Counted from the first letter of the stretch, positions 17,392-26,886 are shown. The stretch: DNA of 64,000 bases from Lachnoclostridium sp. An196 (GCF_002160135.1 NZ_NFJZ01000014.1:1-64000), one strand, 5' to 3'. Translations and numbers: made by a program. The notes: generated by a model from the letters alone, not told the origin.

Positions 17392-20300
17392 CCCTGTTCC
17401 TCCTTCATCTTCTCCCAGACCTCTTCCCGGTCCATGGGCTGCAGACGGCGTTTCTCGCACCCTTCCAGCTTCCGGTCAAAGCCGCAGACACTGTGATAGG
17501 CGCAGTACCGGCAGGCGTCGTCCGTCCCCATCTCGTAGGGATCCAGCCGGATATCCCCGTTCAGGATGCGTTCTCCATACTCGGCAACCCGTCTTTTCAC
17601 ATGTCCCATCAGAAGCTCGAACTGTTCTTCCTCCGCCACCGGCGAAGCCGCCGTGTACCCGCCGTCCTTCTTTCTGCGCACGGGCAGGATATCCGATCCG
17701 GTCTCCATCTCCCGGTCCATCAGTTCCGCGACTCCGTCCTCCGCGCTGACCAGGCCGCCCAGCGCCAGTTCTTTCAGGAGCTTTTTCGCCGGATCTTCTT
17801 CCTCTTCATAGTCCAGCATGGGATCTTCGATATGATAATAAAACATGCCGGCAGGATGCACTTCCTCATCCCCATCCTGCTGGCGGCGTTTCAGTTCCAC
17901 GGCCGCGTTCAGGTACACCGCCAGCTGCAGCTGCAGTCCGTAATAGATGCTGGTCAGATCGAACCGCGTGGAACCGCTCTTGTAGTCCACCACGCGCACA
18001 TAGACCTTCCCGTCCTTCCGGCACACATCGATCCGGTCGATCCTGCCCTGCAGGCGCATGCGTTCGTCCTCGGACAGAAGCACGGACACGCTCTGAAGCT
18101 GTTCCAGATTCCGGAAAGATACTTCCGTGTCCTCCGGGAGGAATTCTCCCCTTTCCACCTGCCGCAGCACGGCCCAGGCGGTACGCTTCCCGATCCGCTT
18201 CATGCGCGCCAGGGTATACTGGTCTCTCGCCCGGTCCGGAAGAATCTGGTCGGCGTGATCCTGGATGGCCCGCTCCAGGGCTTCCTCCATCCAACGGTCC
18301 CGCAGATCGTCCGGCACATGGAACCATCCGTATCCGCCCTGCTCCACCGCGTCCGAAAAATATTTCAGCGCTTCGTGGAACACATTTCCCATATCCACGG
18401 CCTTCAGTTCACAGGTCTCCCGTTCTTTCAGGCGCAGGCCGTACTGCAGGAAATGGGCATAGGCGCAGGCCGCGAACTGTTCCAGGCGCGTGACGCTGCC
18501 TTCCAGCAGGGTCCCGTACAGAGCCCGCGCCACTGTTTTCCCGATGCCGTCCTCCTGCCTGGTCCGGCACACCGCGTCCATGAGACGTTCCAGTTTTTCT
18601 CTCCAGGGATCCCGGGCCGCGTACCAGCTGATCAGGGCTCTGTCTCCGCCTCCGGCGAGTCCTTCCCGTTCCGCCTTCAGCGCCCCGGTCAGTTCCCGCA
18701 GATTGCCCTCCGGCGCCACCAGACGGTCCAGGAGTTCTTTCTTCTCCGGATCTTCCACCCGGATCTTCGGGAACAGCTGCCGGATCTGGGAGATCAGAAA
18801 GGACGGCCTTAACGCCCCTCCGTCCGCATCCGCCTGGCTCCAGGACAGATACAGCCTCCTGGAAGGCTTCGTCAGGTTCAGGTAGATATAGAATTTCTGG
18901 ACGCATGCCTCCTGTCTGGCCGTGGGCGCCAGCTCTACTTCCTGCTCATGCAGGAGTTCTCTCTCCATCTCCGAGAGGATGCCTCCCCGGCTCTTATCCC
19001 GGGGGACGCTTCCTTCATTAACTCCCGCGAAAAACAGGACTTTCACGTCTTTCAGACGGCTTCTCTCCATATCCCCCGCCAGTACCTGGTCGGTTCCTGC
19101 GGGGATCAGCCCCACTTTCATCTCCGACAGCCCCGCGTCCAGCAGCTCGGCATATTCTTCCAACGGGATCCTGCAGTCTCCCAGCAGCATGACCAGCTTG
19201 TCAAACAGATCCATGACCATCCCGTAGATCTGCGCGTACTCTCTGGCAGTGGCCATGTCGCCCTTTCCGTCAAACCACGCTTCCTGTTCCTTCAGTTTTT
19301 TCTGAATATCCAGGCCCACCAGACAGTCATAGAGCGCTTCGGTCATGCCGCGCACATTCCCGTCTTTCCGGGTCAGCCCTTCTTTCAGAGTCTCCAGCCA
19401 GCCGGCAAGGCGGGCCCGGATCTCGTTCAGCGTTTCCAGATCTCCCTCTTCCATATGTTTCAGGGGGCGCTTCCATTCCCGTCTCCAGCCGGACAGCCCG
19501 CGGACTCCTCTGGCGATCACATAATTCTCCAGCCGGTCTGTCTCTTCGCTGTCTGTTCCCGCCATACCGCTCCGCAGCAGACGGAACATGGATTCATAGG
19601 AGAAATCCTCCTGGACAACCAGGAGCAGGGCGCGCAGAAATTCCACAAAGGAATTTTTCAATACATCCCGCTTCCGGTCCATGAACCCCGGGATCCCCAG
19701 CCTGGAAAAGCACTGTTCCAGGAGCGGCACATAGCTCTCCTGGTCTCCGGTCACCACAGCAATGTCCCGATAGCGGAATCCTTCGTCCCGCACCAGACGC
19801 AGGATCTCTCTTCCGATCTCCTCGGACTCCGCTCTGGGATTGCCGGCGGAAAAAAGACGCACTTCCTGCGTCTCTTCCTCCCAGACCGCTTTTTCATGGC
19901 GGAATATATGCTGTTCCATAAAATGAAGCGCCGGAGCCTCACGGAAGCGGTATTTTCCCGCGTCCGAAAGGATCACCGGCTTTCTCACTTCGACTCTCGC
20001 CCGGTCTGCCAGACGCGCAAGCTCCAGCGCCGTTTTCTTCGTGGGATGGAACAGCCGGTACTCCGCCTCCCGGACAAAGGGCTGCTCGCGTCCGTCCATG
20101 GTCAGCGTCACGCACACCTCTTCCGCCAGCCCCAGCAGCTTCTGCAGAAGTTTCATCTGCACGGGGGTAAATCCGTTGTAGCCATCCAAGGCGATCACGC
20201 TGCCCCGCACTGTCTCCGACCGCTCTACCACCTGCTCCAGCGCGTCCAGCAGCTCCTCCACCGTCAGATACATCCCCTCCAGATATTCCCGGAAACTCTC

Positions 20301-20789
20301 ATAAATCACCAGCATATCCTTCAGTTTAAAATACAGCTGGGGATTCTCCTTATTCTGCTCCATGACGCGCCGGAGTTCTTCCGGCTGCATCCGGTACTGC
20401 GTGAACTCCGAGAGCAGAGACTTGACCTCGGATATGTAGCCCAGCTTCTTCAGGTTTCCGCCCAGGAGCACCAGTTCGTCTTTCTTCTCCTCTGCGATGC
20501 GGCGCAGAATCAGATTCTTGCCCGTATCCTCCAGGATCCGGCGGTGCTCGCCTCCCACTTCGCCGAAGACCCGGTGCGCCAGACGTTCAAAGCTCAGTAC
20601 GTCGATATTCATGATCCCGTGCCTGGGATGCATCCGCACCAGATCCTTCTGGGTCTGCATAGTAAACTGTTCCGGCACAATGACCAGGAACTGCTTCTCC
20701 GGATACTGCATGGACCCCCGGATCACCTTTTCAAATAAATAATGGGATTTCCCCGCGCCCGGATTTCCCAGTATCAGCTGCAATGCCAT
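17388..20789 (-). CDS. addB: ATP-dependent helicase/nuclease subunit B (AddB)
   Basis: The 1133-residue protein has Walker A GNPGAGKS at residues 8-15, and the UvrD-like region characteristic of AddB. A C-terminal nuclease domain has the VRVVDYKSG motif and an iron-sulfur cluster site: Cys in CAYAHFLQYGL plus CRYCAYHSVC. AddB binds and scans DNA and supplies the second nuclease. It overlaps addA by 4 nt and starts 5 nt after tcdA's stop, with GGGGTGAAGAT as ribosome site, so larE-tcdA-addB-addA are probably one transcript. Confidence 0.95.
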   Translation of the reverse strand: MALQLILGNPGAGKSHYLFEKVIRGSMQYPEKQFLVIVPEQFTMQTQKDLVRMHPRHGIMNIDVLSFERLAHRVFGEVGGEHRRILEDTGKNLILRRIAEEKKDELVLLGGNLKKLGYISEVKSLLSEFTQYRMQPEELRRVMEQNKENPQLYFKLKDMLVIYESFREYLEGMYLTVEELLDALEQVVERSETVRGSVIALDGYNGFTPVQMKLLQKLLGLAEEVCVTLTMDGREQPFVREAEYRLFHPTKKTALELARLADRARVEVRKPVILSDAGKYRFREAPALHFMEQHIFRHEKAVWEEETQEVRLFSAGNPRAESEEIGREILRLVRDEGFRYRDIAVVTGDQESYVPLLEQCFSRLGIPGFMDRKRDVLKNSFVEFLRALLLVVQEDFSYESMFRLLRSGMAGTDSEETDRLENYVIARGVRGLSGWRREWKRPLKHMEEGDLETLNEIRARLAGWLETLKEGLTRKDGNVRGMTEALYDCLVGLDIQKKLKEQEAWFDGKGDMATAREYAQIYGMVMDLFDKLVMLLGDCRIPLEEYAELLDAGLSEMKVGLIPAGTDQVLAGDMERSRLKDVKVLFFAGVNEGSVPRDKSRGGILSEMERELLHEQEVELAPTARQEACVQKFYIYLNLTKPSRRLYLSWSQADADGGALRPSFLISQIRQLFPKIRVEDPEKKELLDRLVAPEGNLRELTGALKAEREGLAGGGDRALISWYAARDPWREKLERLMDAVCRTRQEDGIGKTVARALYGTLLEGSVTRLEQFAACAYAHFLQYGLRLKERETCELKAVDMGNVFHEALKYFSDAVEQGGYGWFHVPDDLRDRWMEEALERAIQDHADQILPDRARDQYTLARMKRIGKRTAWAVLRQVERGEFLPEDTEVSFRNLEQLQSVSVLLSEDERMRLQGRIDRIDVCRKDGKVYVRVVDYKSGSTRFDLTSIYYGLQLQLAVYLNAAVELKRRQQDGDEEVHPAGMFYYHIEDPMLDYEEEEDPAKKLLKELALGGLVSAEDGVAELMDREMETGSDILPVRRKKDGGYTAASPVAEEEQFELLMGHVKRRVAEYGERILNGDIRLDPYEMGTDDACRYCAYHSVCGFDRKLEGCEKRRLQPMDREEVWEKMKEEQG

Positions 20790-20793
20790 ATCT

Positions 20794-21510
20794 TCACCCC
20801 TGTCGTTCCAGCAGATCCTTCACCACTTCGGAGGCAAGCAGAAGTCCCGCCGTCCCCGGCACGAACACCATGCTTCCGGGCGTCACCTTGCGTCCGTCCC
20901 CTCCCAGGATCTGTCTGAGAGGTTTCCTAGGCTCTTCCGTGGAGTACACTACTTTCAGTCTCTCTATCCCTCTTTTCCGGAGTTCACGCCGCATGACCTT
21001 CGCCAGCGGACAGCCCTTTGTCCGGTAGATATCCGTCACCTCAAACCTGGAGGGATCCAGCTTGTTGCCCGCGCCCATGGCGCTGATCAGCGGCGTCCCC
21101 GCTTTCTGACAGCTTACGGCCAGTTCCAGCTTCCCGCTGACCGTGTCGATGGCGTCCACCACATAGTCGAAGGCGCCGAAATCGAACCGGTCCGCATGTT
21201 CCGGAAGAAAGAAACATTCCTGTGTCTCCACCTCCGTCTCCGGGCAGATATCCGCGATCCGCTCCTTCATCACCGCAGTCTTGTACTGGCCCAGCGTGCT
21301 CCGAAGGGCGATGATCTGCCGGTTCAGATTGCTCTCGCCCACCACGTCGTTGTCTACCAGCAGGAAATGTCCGACGCCGCTCCGCGCCAGCGCTTCCACC
21401 GCGTAGCCGCCCACGCCGCCGATGCCGAAGACCGCCACCCTGGCCTTTCTCAGTTTTTTCAGTCCGTCCTCTCCGATCAGGAGTTCTGTCCGGGCAAATG
21501 TCTCGTTCAT
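20794..21510 (-). CDS. tcdA: tRNA threonylcarbamoyladenosine dehydratase (TcdA)
   Basis: The 238-residue E1-like ThiF/HesA fold protein has the nucleotide-binding loop VFGIGGVGGYAVEAL (residues 29-43). It also has the LVDNDVVGESNLNRQ motif with its Asp, a DAIDTVSGK segment and a MGAGNKLDP stretch, all typical of TcdA/CsdL. It converts t6A at tRNA position 37 into the cyclic hydantoin form (ct6A) by ATP-dependent dehydration. Its start overlaps larE's stop by ATGA. TcdA normally needs a sulfur-accepting partner (CsdA/CsdE in E. coli), which is not encoded here. Confidence 0.9.
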   Translation of the reverse strand: MNETFARTELLIGEDGLKKLRKARVAVFGIGGVGGYAVEALARSGVGHFLLVDNDVVGESNLNRQIIALRSTLGQYKTAVMKERIADICPETEVETQECFFLPEHADRFDFGAFDYVVDAIDTVSGKLELAVSCQKAGTPLISAMGAGNKLDPSRFEVTDIYRTKGCPLAKVMRRELRKRGIERLKVVYSTEEPRKPLRQILGGDGRKVTPGSMVFVPGTAGLLLASEVVKDLLERQG

Positions 21511-22322
21511 GTCCCCAGCTCCTTATTCATACTGCCGCTCTGAAATCCGCCCAGATCCAGCGTCACATAGGTAAATCCCAGCTCTTTCAGTCTCCGCGTC
21601 ACTTTCTCCGACAGATTCTCATGAAACAGCCTGGGAAATTCTTCCGGCAAAAGCTCAATCCTCGCCAGATTTCCATGAACACGCACCCTTTTCTGTGTGA
21701 ATCCCAGATCCTGCAGATAGTCCTCCGCCTTCTCCACCCTTTTCATCTTCTCCGGCGTGATCTGTTCCCCGTACGCGAAACGGGACGCCAGACACGCGGA
21801 AGACGGGCGGTTCCATCCCGACAGGCCCAGACGGTCCGCCATCTGACGGATCTCCGCCTTGGTAAATCCCGCGTCTTTCAGAGGGCTGGCGATCCCCAGT
21901 TCTTTCAGAGCCCTGAGGCCCGGACGGTAGTCCCCCTGGTCGTCCACATTGGAGCCTTCCGCCAGGAAAGGGATTCCTTCCTCATCCGCGGCCGCGCGCA
22001 TCCTTGTAAATAATGCACGTTTGCACAGATAACAGCGGTTCGGGGGATTCGCTGCAAACCCTTCGATGGAAAATTCATCCACCGTCTCGACCCGGTGGCG
22101 GATACCGAATCTATCACAGAATGCTTTCGCCAGCGCCAGCTCCCGCTCCGGCACCGCATGCAGGGACACCGTCAGCGCCAGCGCGTTCTCTCCCAGCGCT
22201 TCCCGCGCCGCATATAACAAAAGAACCGAATCCACTCCGCCGGAGAAGGCGATAGCTGCCTTCCCCTCCGAAGCGATCCGGCTCTTCAACCCGCCGTATT
22301 TTCGTTCCAGTCTATCTTCCAT
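21507..22322 (-). CDS. larE: ATP-dependent sacrificial sulfur transferase LarE
   Basis: The 271-residue protein starts at the ATG at 22322 with AGGAG 7 nt upstream (the ATG at 22343 is weaker). It has a PP-loop ATPase motif AIAFSGGVDSVLLL and a conserved Cys (RPSSACLASR) corresponding to the sacrificial cysteine. LarE donates the sulfur of this residue to make the nickel-pincer nucleotide cofactor of lactate racemase and LarA homologues. Neither larB, larC nor larA is in the window, so the cofactor pathway would have to be completed elsewhere. Confidence 0.9.
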   Translation of the reverse strand: MEDRLERKYGGLKSRIASEGKAAIAFSGGVDSVLLLYAAREALGENALALTVSLHAVPERELALAKAFCDRFGIRHRVETVDEFSIEGFAANPPNRCYLCKRALFTRMRAAADEEGIPFLAEGSNVDDQGDYRPGLRALKELGIASPLKDAGFTKAEIRQMADRLGLSGWNRPSSACLASRFAYGEQITPEKMKRVEKAEDYLQDLGFTQKRVRVHGNLARIELLPEEFPRLFHENLSEKVTRRLKELGFTYVTLDLGGFQSGSMNKELGT

Positions 22323-22332
22323 ATAAATACTC

Positions 22333-22950
22333 CTAAGCAGCAAATACCAGTACCGGCTCCTCTGCCAGACACAGGACTCCGCTCAGCACATGAGAGCAGA
22401 CCCGGGTGATGAACTCGCAGTCCTCTTCCACCGATCTGGTCTTCTGCATATATTCTTCATGGGTCTTCCGGATATAGTCCAGAATCTCGTCCGCCGACAG
22501 AAAACGTCCGGGATAAGCCATATGGAATACCGCCTGATCTTCGTTAATATATCTGCGAAGCTCATGCTTCAGCACATTCTCATACTTACAGTGGTCCTTC
22601 AGGTTGCCCGGAAAATGGCTGTTATGAGGAAATGTAAAATAGTCTGCCAGATAATGCATAACCTGTCCCAGATCCACCATATAGCGGATACAGTCCTCCG
22701 GGCGGTACAGATCCGTCTCTATCAGCCTGCGGATTTTTTCTTCCACCAGGTCGAATGTCACGTCAAATTCATGCCTTACCGTCACAAACGCGGGCCGGCA
22801 GTCAGGAAGAATGCTTCCTATATAAAACGATCTCCATCTGCGGCGCAATATTTCATGATCCAGACTTCTGACCAGAAATCCGGCCAGACAAAGATGTGAT
22901 TTTTTTCTCAACGGCTTACCCTCCATGCCAATCTCAAACACCAAGACCAT
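22333..22950 (-). CDS. Zinc-dependent phospholipase C-like protein
   Basis: The 205-residue protein has a fold-typical array of metal-ligand motifs: SHLCLAGFL near the N-terminus, GSILPDCRPA, HEFDVTFDLVEEK, and GQVMHYLADYFTFPHNSHF. These supply several His/Asp residues as in the zinc-dependent phospholipase C/S1-P1 nuclease fold. No signal peptide is visible, unlike secreted clostridial alpha-toxin, so it probably acts inside the cell on an unknown lipid or phosphoester. The start at 22950 has no clear ribosome site; an internal ATG 9 codons in is an alternative. It lies 10 nt upstream of larE. Confidence 0.7.
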   Translation of the reverse strand: MVLVFEIGMEGKPLRKKSHLCLAGFLVRSLDHEILRRRWRSFYIGSILPDCRPAFVTVRHEFDVTFDLVEEKIRRLIETDLYRPEDCIRYMVDLGQVMHYLADYFTFPHNSHFPGNLKDHCKYENVLKHELRRYINEDQAVFHMAYPGRFLSADEILDYIRKTHEEYMQKTRSVEEDCEFITRVCSHVLSGVLCLAEEPVLVFAA

Positions 22951-23035
22951 ATCCAGTTTACCATAATTTTTTCAGCATGCAACAGGTTTTTTTCGATCTG
23001 GGAAAATTTTTCACCGTTTTTACATAAATTTTGGT

Positions 23036-24064
23036 TTAAATACACTCAAGGACCACGCCGTGGGCGATCCCCGGTATGGATTTCCCTTCGTTAAAGCTCA
23101 CTTTGGACAAAAGCGCGCCGGTGGGTACCAGGAGTACCCGCTTCCACTCTTTCCTCATGATCTTCGGCAGAATGTATGAGGCCAGCACCACGGCGGCGCA
23201 GCCGCAGCCGGAACCTCCCGCATGGGTGTCCTGGGAATCCGGGTCGTAGATCAGCATGCCGCAGTCCTCATGGATCCCGTCCAGTTCGATGGCTCTCTCA
23301 CGAAGCAGATCTTTCAGAATCGTCTGTCCGATGCTTCCCAGATCCCCGGTGATGATCCGGTCGTATTCTTCCGCTTCTCTTCCGAAGTCCATCAGATGGC
23401 GGTAGATCGTATCCGCCGCGGCCGGAGCCATGGCGGCGCCCATATGCATGGAATCCTTTACCCCGTAGTCCACCACCTTTCCGGTGGTGATTCCGGTGAT
23501 ACATACAGAGGCTCCTTCCGCATACGAGCTCCCCGCGGCGGCAAGTACAAAGGCTCCGGATCCGGTGACCGTCCAGGTAGTCGACAGGGGACGCTGTCCC
23601 GCGTATTCCAGGGGAAATCGGAACTCCTTTTCCGCACTGGCAAAATGGCTGGAGGTCAGCGCCATGGCACATTCCGCACAGCCCGCGTTCACCGCCATGG
23701 ACGCCAGCGACAGACTCTCTCCGCAGGTGGAACAGGCTCCGTACAGTCCGAAAAGAGGGATCTGAAGTTCCATGATCCCGTAGGAAGTGGCGATTCCCTG
23801 CGCCAGCAGATCCCCCGCGAACAGATAGCGGATCTGCTCTTCATTCATACCGGCCTTCTCCATGGCTTTGCGCGCCGTCAGAAGCTGGAGCTCGCTCTCC
23901 GCTTCTTCCCAGGTATTCTTGCCGAATCTGGGATCCGGTTCGATCACATCGAAGAGATGACCCAGAGGTCCGTCTCCTTCCTTGCTTCCCACGATGGAGG
24001 CCGCTCCGATGATACGGGGCGGTTCTCCAAAACTTACGCTGGCTCTTCCCTTTTTCTCTGTCAT
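23036..24064 (-). CDS. spoVAD: Stage V sporulation protein AD
   Basis: The 342-residue protein has a thiolase-like fold and the SpoVAD hallmarks: YGACSTCGESL, a GTYxx-like GSGAFVLAAAG, and the C-terminal GGSGCGCAAVVLASYILPK. SpoVAD binds dipicolinic acid and helps load it into the forespore through the SpoVA channel. The start is the ATG at 24064 with GAAAGGAGCC; the longer upstream extension is non-coding. spoVAC is not upstream on the same strand as usual but divergent on plus at 24451, separated by an AEC fragment. No spoVAE follows. Confidence 0.95.
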   Translation of the reverse strand: MTEKKGRASVSFGEPPRIIGAASIVGSKEGDGPLGHLFDVIEPDPRFGKNTWEEAESELQLLTARKAMEKAGMNEEQIRYLFAGDLLAQGIATSYGIMELQIPLFGLYGACSTCGESLSLASMAVNAGCAECAMALTSSHFASAEKEFRFPLEYAGQRPLSTTWTVTGSGAFVLAAAGSSYAEGASVCITGITTGKVVDYGVKDSMHMGAAMAPAAADTIYRHLMDFGREAEEYDRIITGDLGSIGQTILKDLLRERAIELDGIHEDCGMLIYDPDSQDTHAGGSGCGCAAVVLASYILPKIMRKEWKRVLLVPTGALLSKVSFNEGKSIPGIAHGVVLECI

Positions 24065-24141
24065 GGCCTGGCTCCTTTCCGAAAACTTCTGTCGTTTTAC
24101 TACATAGTTTTTCAGGAAAGGAAAAAAGTATGCGGATGATT

Positions 24142-24390
24142 TTATACTCCGGTGATCAAAGATACCAGAGGAATCGTCAGAAGATAAAGCGCCAGCGACA
24201 GGATACATGCGATTACACCCATATTCGCGATCTTTTTCCACTGGAATCCTGTCTTTTTCTCCGGATTCCCGCTCATCATCTGGATACCGTAAGTATAGAC
24301 CAGACAGTTGAATACGATCAGGAACAGGGACGCGCGCAGCAGCGCCTGATCTCCGTAGACGGCGGAGATCACCTGGCAAGCAAAAATACC
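24142..24390 (-). pseudogene. Internal fragment of an AEC-family (auxin efflux carrier) transporter
   Basis: About 80 codons encode a sequence with the AEC middle region pattern: FACQVISAVYGDQALLRASLF then LIVFNCLVYTYGIQMMSG and a further membrane helix, ending abruptly at a stop. The full family is about 300 residues; both the N-terminal helices and the C-terminal half are absent. No ribosome site or start precedes it, and its upstream part runs into spoVAC on the opposite strand. This is a remnant and probable breakpoint scar. Confidence 0.55.
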
Positions 24391-24412
24391 ACGGCGCCGG
24401 GTATATAAACCG

Positions 24413-24428
24413 GTCTGTCCGGACAGAC
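24413..24428. promoter_or_regulatory. Perfect 16-bp palindrome upstream of spoVAC
   Basis: GTCTGTCCGGACAGAC is self-complementary and lies 22 nt before the spoVAC start codon, directly after the GTATATAAACC stretch that could hold a -10 element. It may be an operator for a forespore regulator or only an inverted-repeat scar. Confidence 0.4.
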
Positions 24429-24450
24429 TAGGCAAAAAGGAGTCAAGTAT

Positions 24451-24909
24451 ATGAGTGTCAGCGACGAACAGAAACAACAGTATAACGAATACGTAAAACA
24501 GGTGACCCCCACCCACAGCCTTCCCCGGGAGATGTTCCATGCGTTCCTGACCGGAGGCGCCATCTGCACGCTGGGACAGCTGATCACCAATCTGCTCATG
24601 CAGGCCGGCATCGAACAGGAAGCTGCCGGGACCTGGTGTTCCATCCTCCTGATATTGCTCAGCGTCCTGCTCACCGGTTTCAATGTCTACCCTTCTATCG
24701 CCAAATGGGGCGGGGCCGGCGCTCTGGTTCCTATTACCGGATTCGCCAACGGCGTCGCGTCGTCCGCCATCGAATACAAAAAAGAAGGGCAGGTCTTCGG
24801 CATCGGCTGCAAGATCTTCACCATCGCCGGGCCGGTGATCCTCTATGGCGTATTCACAAGCTGGGTCGTGGGGCTCCTGTACTGGCTGGGCAAGGGGCTG
24901 GGAATCTGA
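24451..24909 (+). CDS. spoVAC: Stage V sporulation protein AC
   Basis: The 152-residue membrane protein matches SpoVAC: conserved HSLPREMFHAFLTGGAICTL N-terminal region, then NVYPSIAKWGGAGALVPITG with ANGVASSAIEYKKEGQVFG, and several transmembrane helices. SpoVAC acts as a mechanosensitive channel for dipicolinic acid release in germination. AAAAAGGAGTC precedes the ATG. In Bacillus and most Clostridia the order is spoVAB-AC-AD on one strand; here the gene is on plus, separated from spoVAB by two unrelated genes and from spoVAD by an AEC scrap. Confidence 0.95.
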   Translation: MSVSDEQKQQYNEYVKQVTPTHSLPREMFHAFLTGGAICTLGQLITNLLMQAGIEQEAAGTWCSILLILLSVLLTGFNVYPSIAKWGGAGALVPITGFANGVASSAIEYKKEGQVFGIGCKIFTIAGPVILYGVFTSWVVGLLYWLGKGLGI

Positions 24910-24997
24910 AAAATTGCTAAATTTGTCAGGGTATGTTGCATCTTTTTCTCCGTTCTGATATAGTTAGGTTCACGACTAATTTCCTTTGGAGGGAATC

Positions 24998-26854
24998 ATG
25001 CTTTTACAGATTCAGGACGGCACCTTGAGCGTCGGAGGACAGACGGTCCTCTCGCATTTTCATTTTGAGATCAAAGGGACAGAAAAAATCGCCCTGGTTG
25101 GGCGCAATGGATCCGGAAAGACCACCTTCCTGCGTCTTCTCGCGGGAGAACTGCATCTGGACAGGGACGATTCCGTTCAGAGCGGACTTACCACTTCCCG
25201 GCGTATCACCACAGGCCTGCTGCATCAGCAGGCTTTTTCTGACCCATCCGTCACAGTGGAACAGGAACTTCTGAAAGCCTGTCCCTGTTCCGATCACTGG
25301 GACAGGGAGCGTTTTGCCTGGGAGCAGGAATACGACCGTATCCTTACCGGTTTCGGACTGTCAAAAGAAGACAAGAAGAAACCGGTCTCCATGTTCTCCG
25401 GGGGAGAGCAGACGAAACTGGCTCTCATCCGTCTGCTGCTCCAGAAACCGGATCTGCTGCTCCTGGACGAACCCACCAATCATCTGGACGCCGATACCGC
25501 AGAGTGGCTGGAACAGTATCTGAGGGATTATGAAAAGGCGGTGGTCGTCGTATCTCATGACCGGTATTTTCTCGACCGCACGGCGGATACCGTCTGGGAA
25601 CTGCAGGACGGGCGCCTGACCCGCTATACCGGAAACTATACGGCATACCGCCGGCAGAAGCTGAAAAATATCCGGATTCAGGAAAAAGCCTGGCAGAATC
25701 AGCAGGAGGAGATTCAACGCCTGGAAAGTCTGGTGGAGCGCTTCAAGCACAAGCCCAAAAAAGCGGCTTTTGCCCGTTCGCGGAAGAAAATCCTGGAACG
25801 GATGCCCCGCGTGGAAAAACCGGTCCGGGACGACGCCCATATTTTTACGGGTGAGATCACGCCGGATATACCCGGTGCCAAGTGGGTGCTGGAAGCCGAA
25901 CATCTGCAGATCGGCTATGACAAAGTCCTGCTGGAACTGTCCCTGCGCATTCGCCGCGGGCAGAAAATCGGAGTCATCGGTCCCAACGGAATCGGCAAAT
26001 CTACATTTCTGAAAACGGCGGCCGGAATCATTCCTCCCGTCAAAGGAAAATGCAGTCTGGGTCTGCGTGTGCAGACCGGATATTTTGATCAGCAGACGGC
26101 GGCTCTTTCCTCCGGGCAGACCGTGGCGGAACATTTTCACAGCCATTTTCCGTCTATGACGGAAAAGGAAGTCCGGGACGCCCTGGGAGCGTTTCTCTTT
26201 CCCGGCCGCGACGCGCAGAAAAAAGTTTCTTCCCTGTCCGGCGGTGAAAAATCCCGGCTGGTGCTGGCAGAGCTGTTTCAGAGCCGCCCGAATTTCTTTA
26301 TTCTGGACGAGCCCACCAACCATATGGATATCCCTGCCCGCGAAACGCTGGAATCCGCGTTCCGGGCCTACACGGGAACGCTGCTGTTCGTCTCCCACGA
26401 CCGCTATTTTATTCAGCAGGTAGCCGACGCGCTGCTGATCTTTGAAAAGGATTCTGTACAGTATTATCCTTTTGGCTATACGCACTACATGGAGCGCCGC
26501 CGGAAAGCCGTCACGGACACTTCTGCCGGAATACAGGCGGAAGAGCAGGCTCTGATCAGCGGCCTTCAGAATGTGCCGAAAGCCGAGCGCCATTTCCGCG
26601 AACCGTCTACCGAGCGCATGTATGAGGACTGGCGCCTCCGTCTCGCCGCCGAACCTTTGGAGCAGTTCCGCGCGAAGCTGGAAACGTTCTGCGAACAATG
26701 GGACTGGCAGCTCTTCTGGGAGGATCCCTCCTATTCGGATAAGCGCAGGGAAGAGGAGGATCTGCTGCTTTCCCGATATACAGATGCCTGTCTGGACTGG
26801 TATGAAACCTGGATGGAATTTCATCCGGAAGAAAGCCGAAAACCGCAGGAATGA
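24998..26854 (+). CDS. ABC-F family ATP-binding protein
   Basis: The 618-residue protein starts at the ATG at 24998, with GGAGGG 4 nt before it; a TTG at 24986 would overlap the ribosome site. It has two ABC domains: GRNGSGKTT, FSGGEQTKLAL and LLLDEPTNHLD; then GPNGIGKST, LSGGEKSRLVL and FFILDEPTNHMD. A lysine/arginine-rich interdomain linker (residues about 205-275) lies between them. No membrane domains are present. ABC-F proteins bind the ribosome and act as translation factors or antibiotic-resistance (Msr/Lsa/Vga) proteins; I cannot tell which. Confidence 0.85.
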   Translation: MLLQIQDGTLSVGGQTVLSHFHFEIKGTEKIALVGRNGSGKTTFLRLLAGELHLDRDDSVQSGLTTSRRITTGLLHQQAFSDPSVTVEQELLKACPCSDHWDRERFAWEQEYDRILTGFGLSKEDKKKPVSMFSGGEQTKLALIRLLLQKPDLLLLDEPTNHLDADTAEWLEQYLRDYEKAVVVVSHDRYFLDRTADTVWELQDGRLTRYTGNYTAYRRQKLKNIRIQEKAWQNQQEEIQRLESLVERFKHKPKKAAFARSRKKILERMPRVEKPVRDDAHIFTGEITPDIPGAKWVLEAEHLQIGYDKVLLELSLRIRRGQKIGVIGPNGIGKSTFLKTAAGIIPPVKGKCSLGLRVQTGYFDQQTAALSSGQTVAEHFHSHFPSMTEKEVRDALGAFLFPGRDAQKKVSSLSGGEKSRLVLAELFQSRPNFFILDEPTNHMDIPARETLESAFRAYTGTLLFVSHDRYFIQQVADALLIFEKDSVQYYPFGYTHYMERRRKAVTDTSAGIQAEEQALISGLQNVPKAERHFREPSTERMYEDWRLRLAAEPLEQFRAKLETFCEQWDWQLFWEDPSYSDKRREEEDLLLSRYTDACLDWYETWMEFHPEESRKPQE

Positions 26855-26886
26855 ATGAAATCACATAAGAAAGAAGGACAACTGTC

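Noticed and set aside
17493-20738. Long plus-strand ORFs (439 and 596 codons) opposite addB
   Set aside because: They are antisense to an intact AddB gene with all motifs; composition follows the codon pattern of the real gene.
25361-26824. 487-codon minus-strand ORF opposite the ABC-F gene
   Set aside because: Antisense shadow of a gene with two complete ABC domains.
26855-26886. A yybP-ykoY manganese riboswitch ahead of mntP
   Set aside because: The gap is only 32 nt, too small for the riboswitch; nothing resembling its conserved loops is seen.
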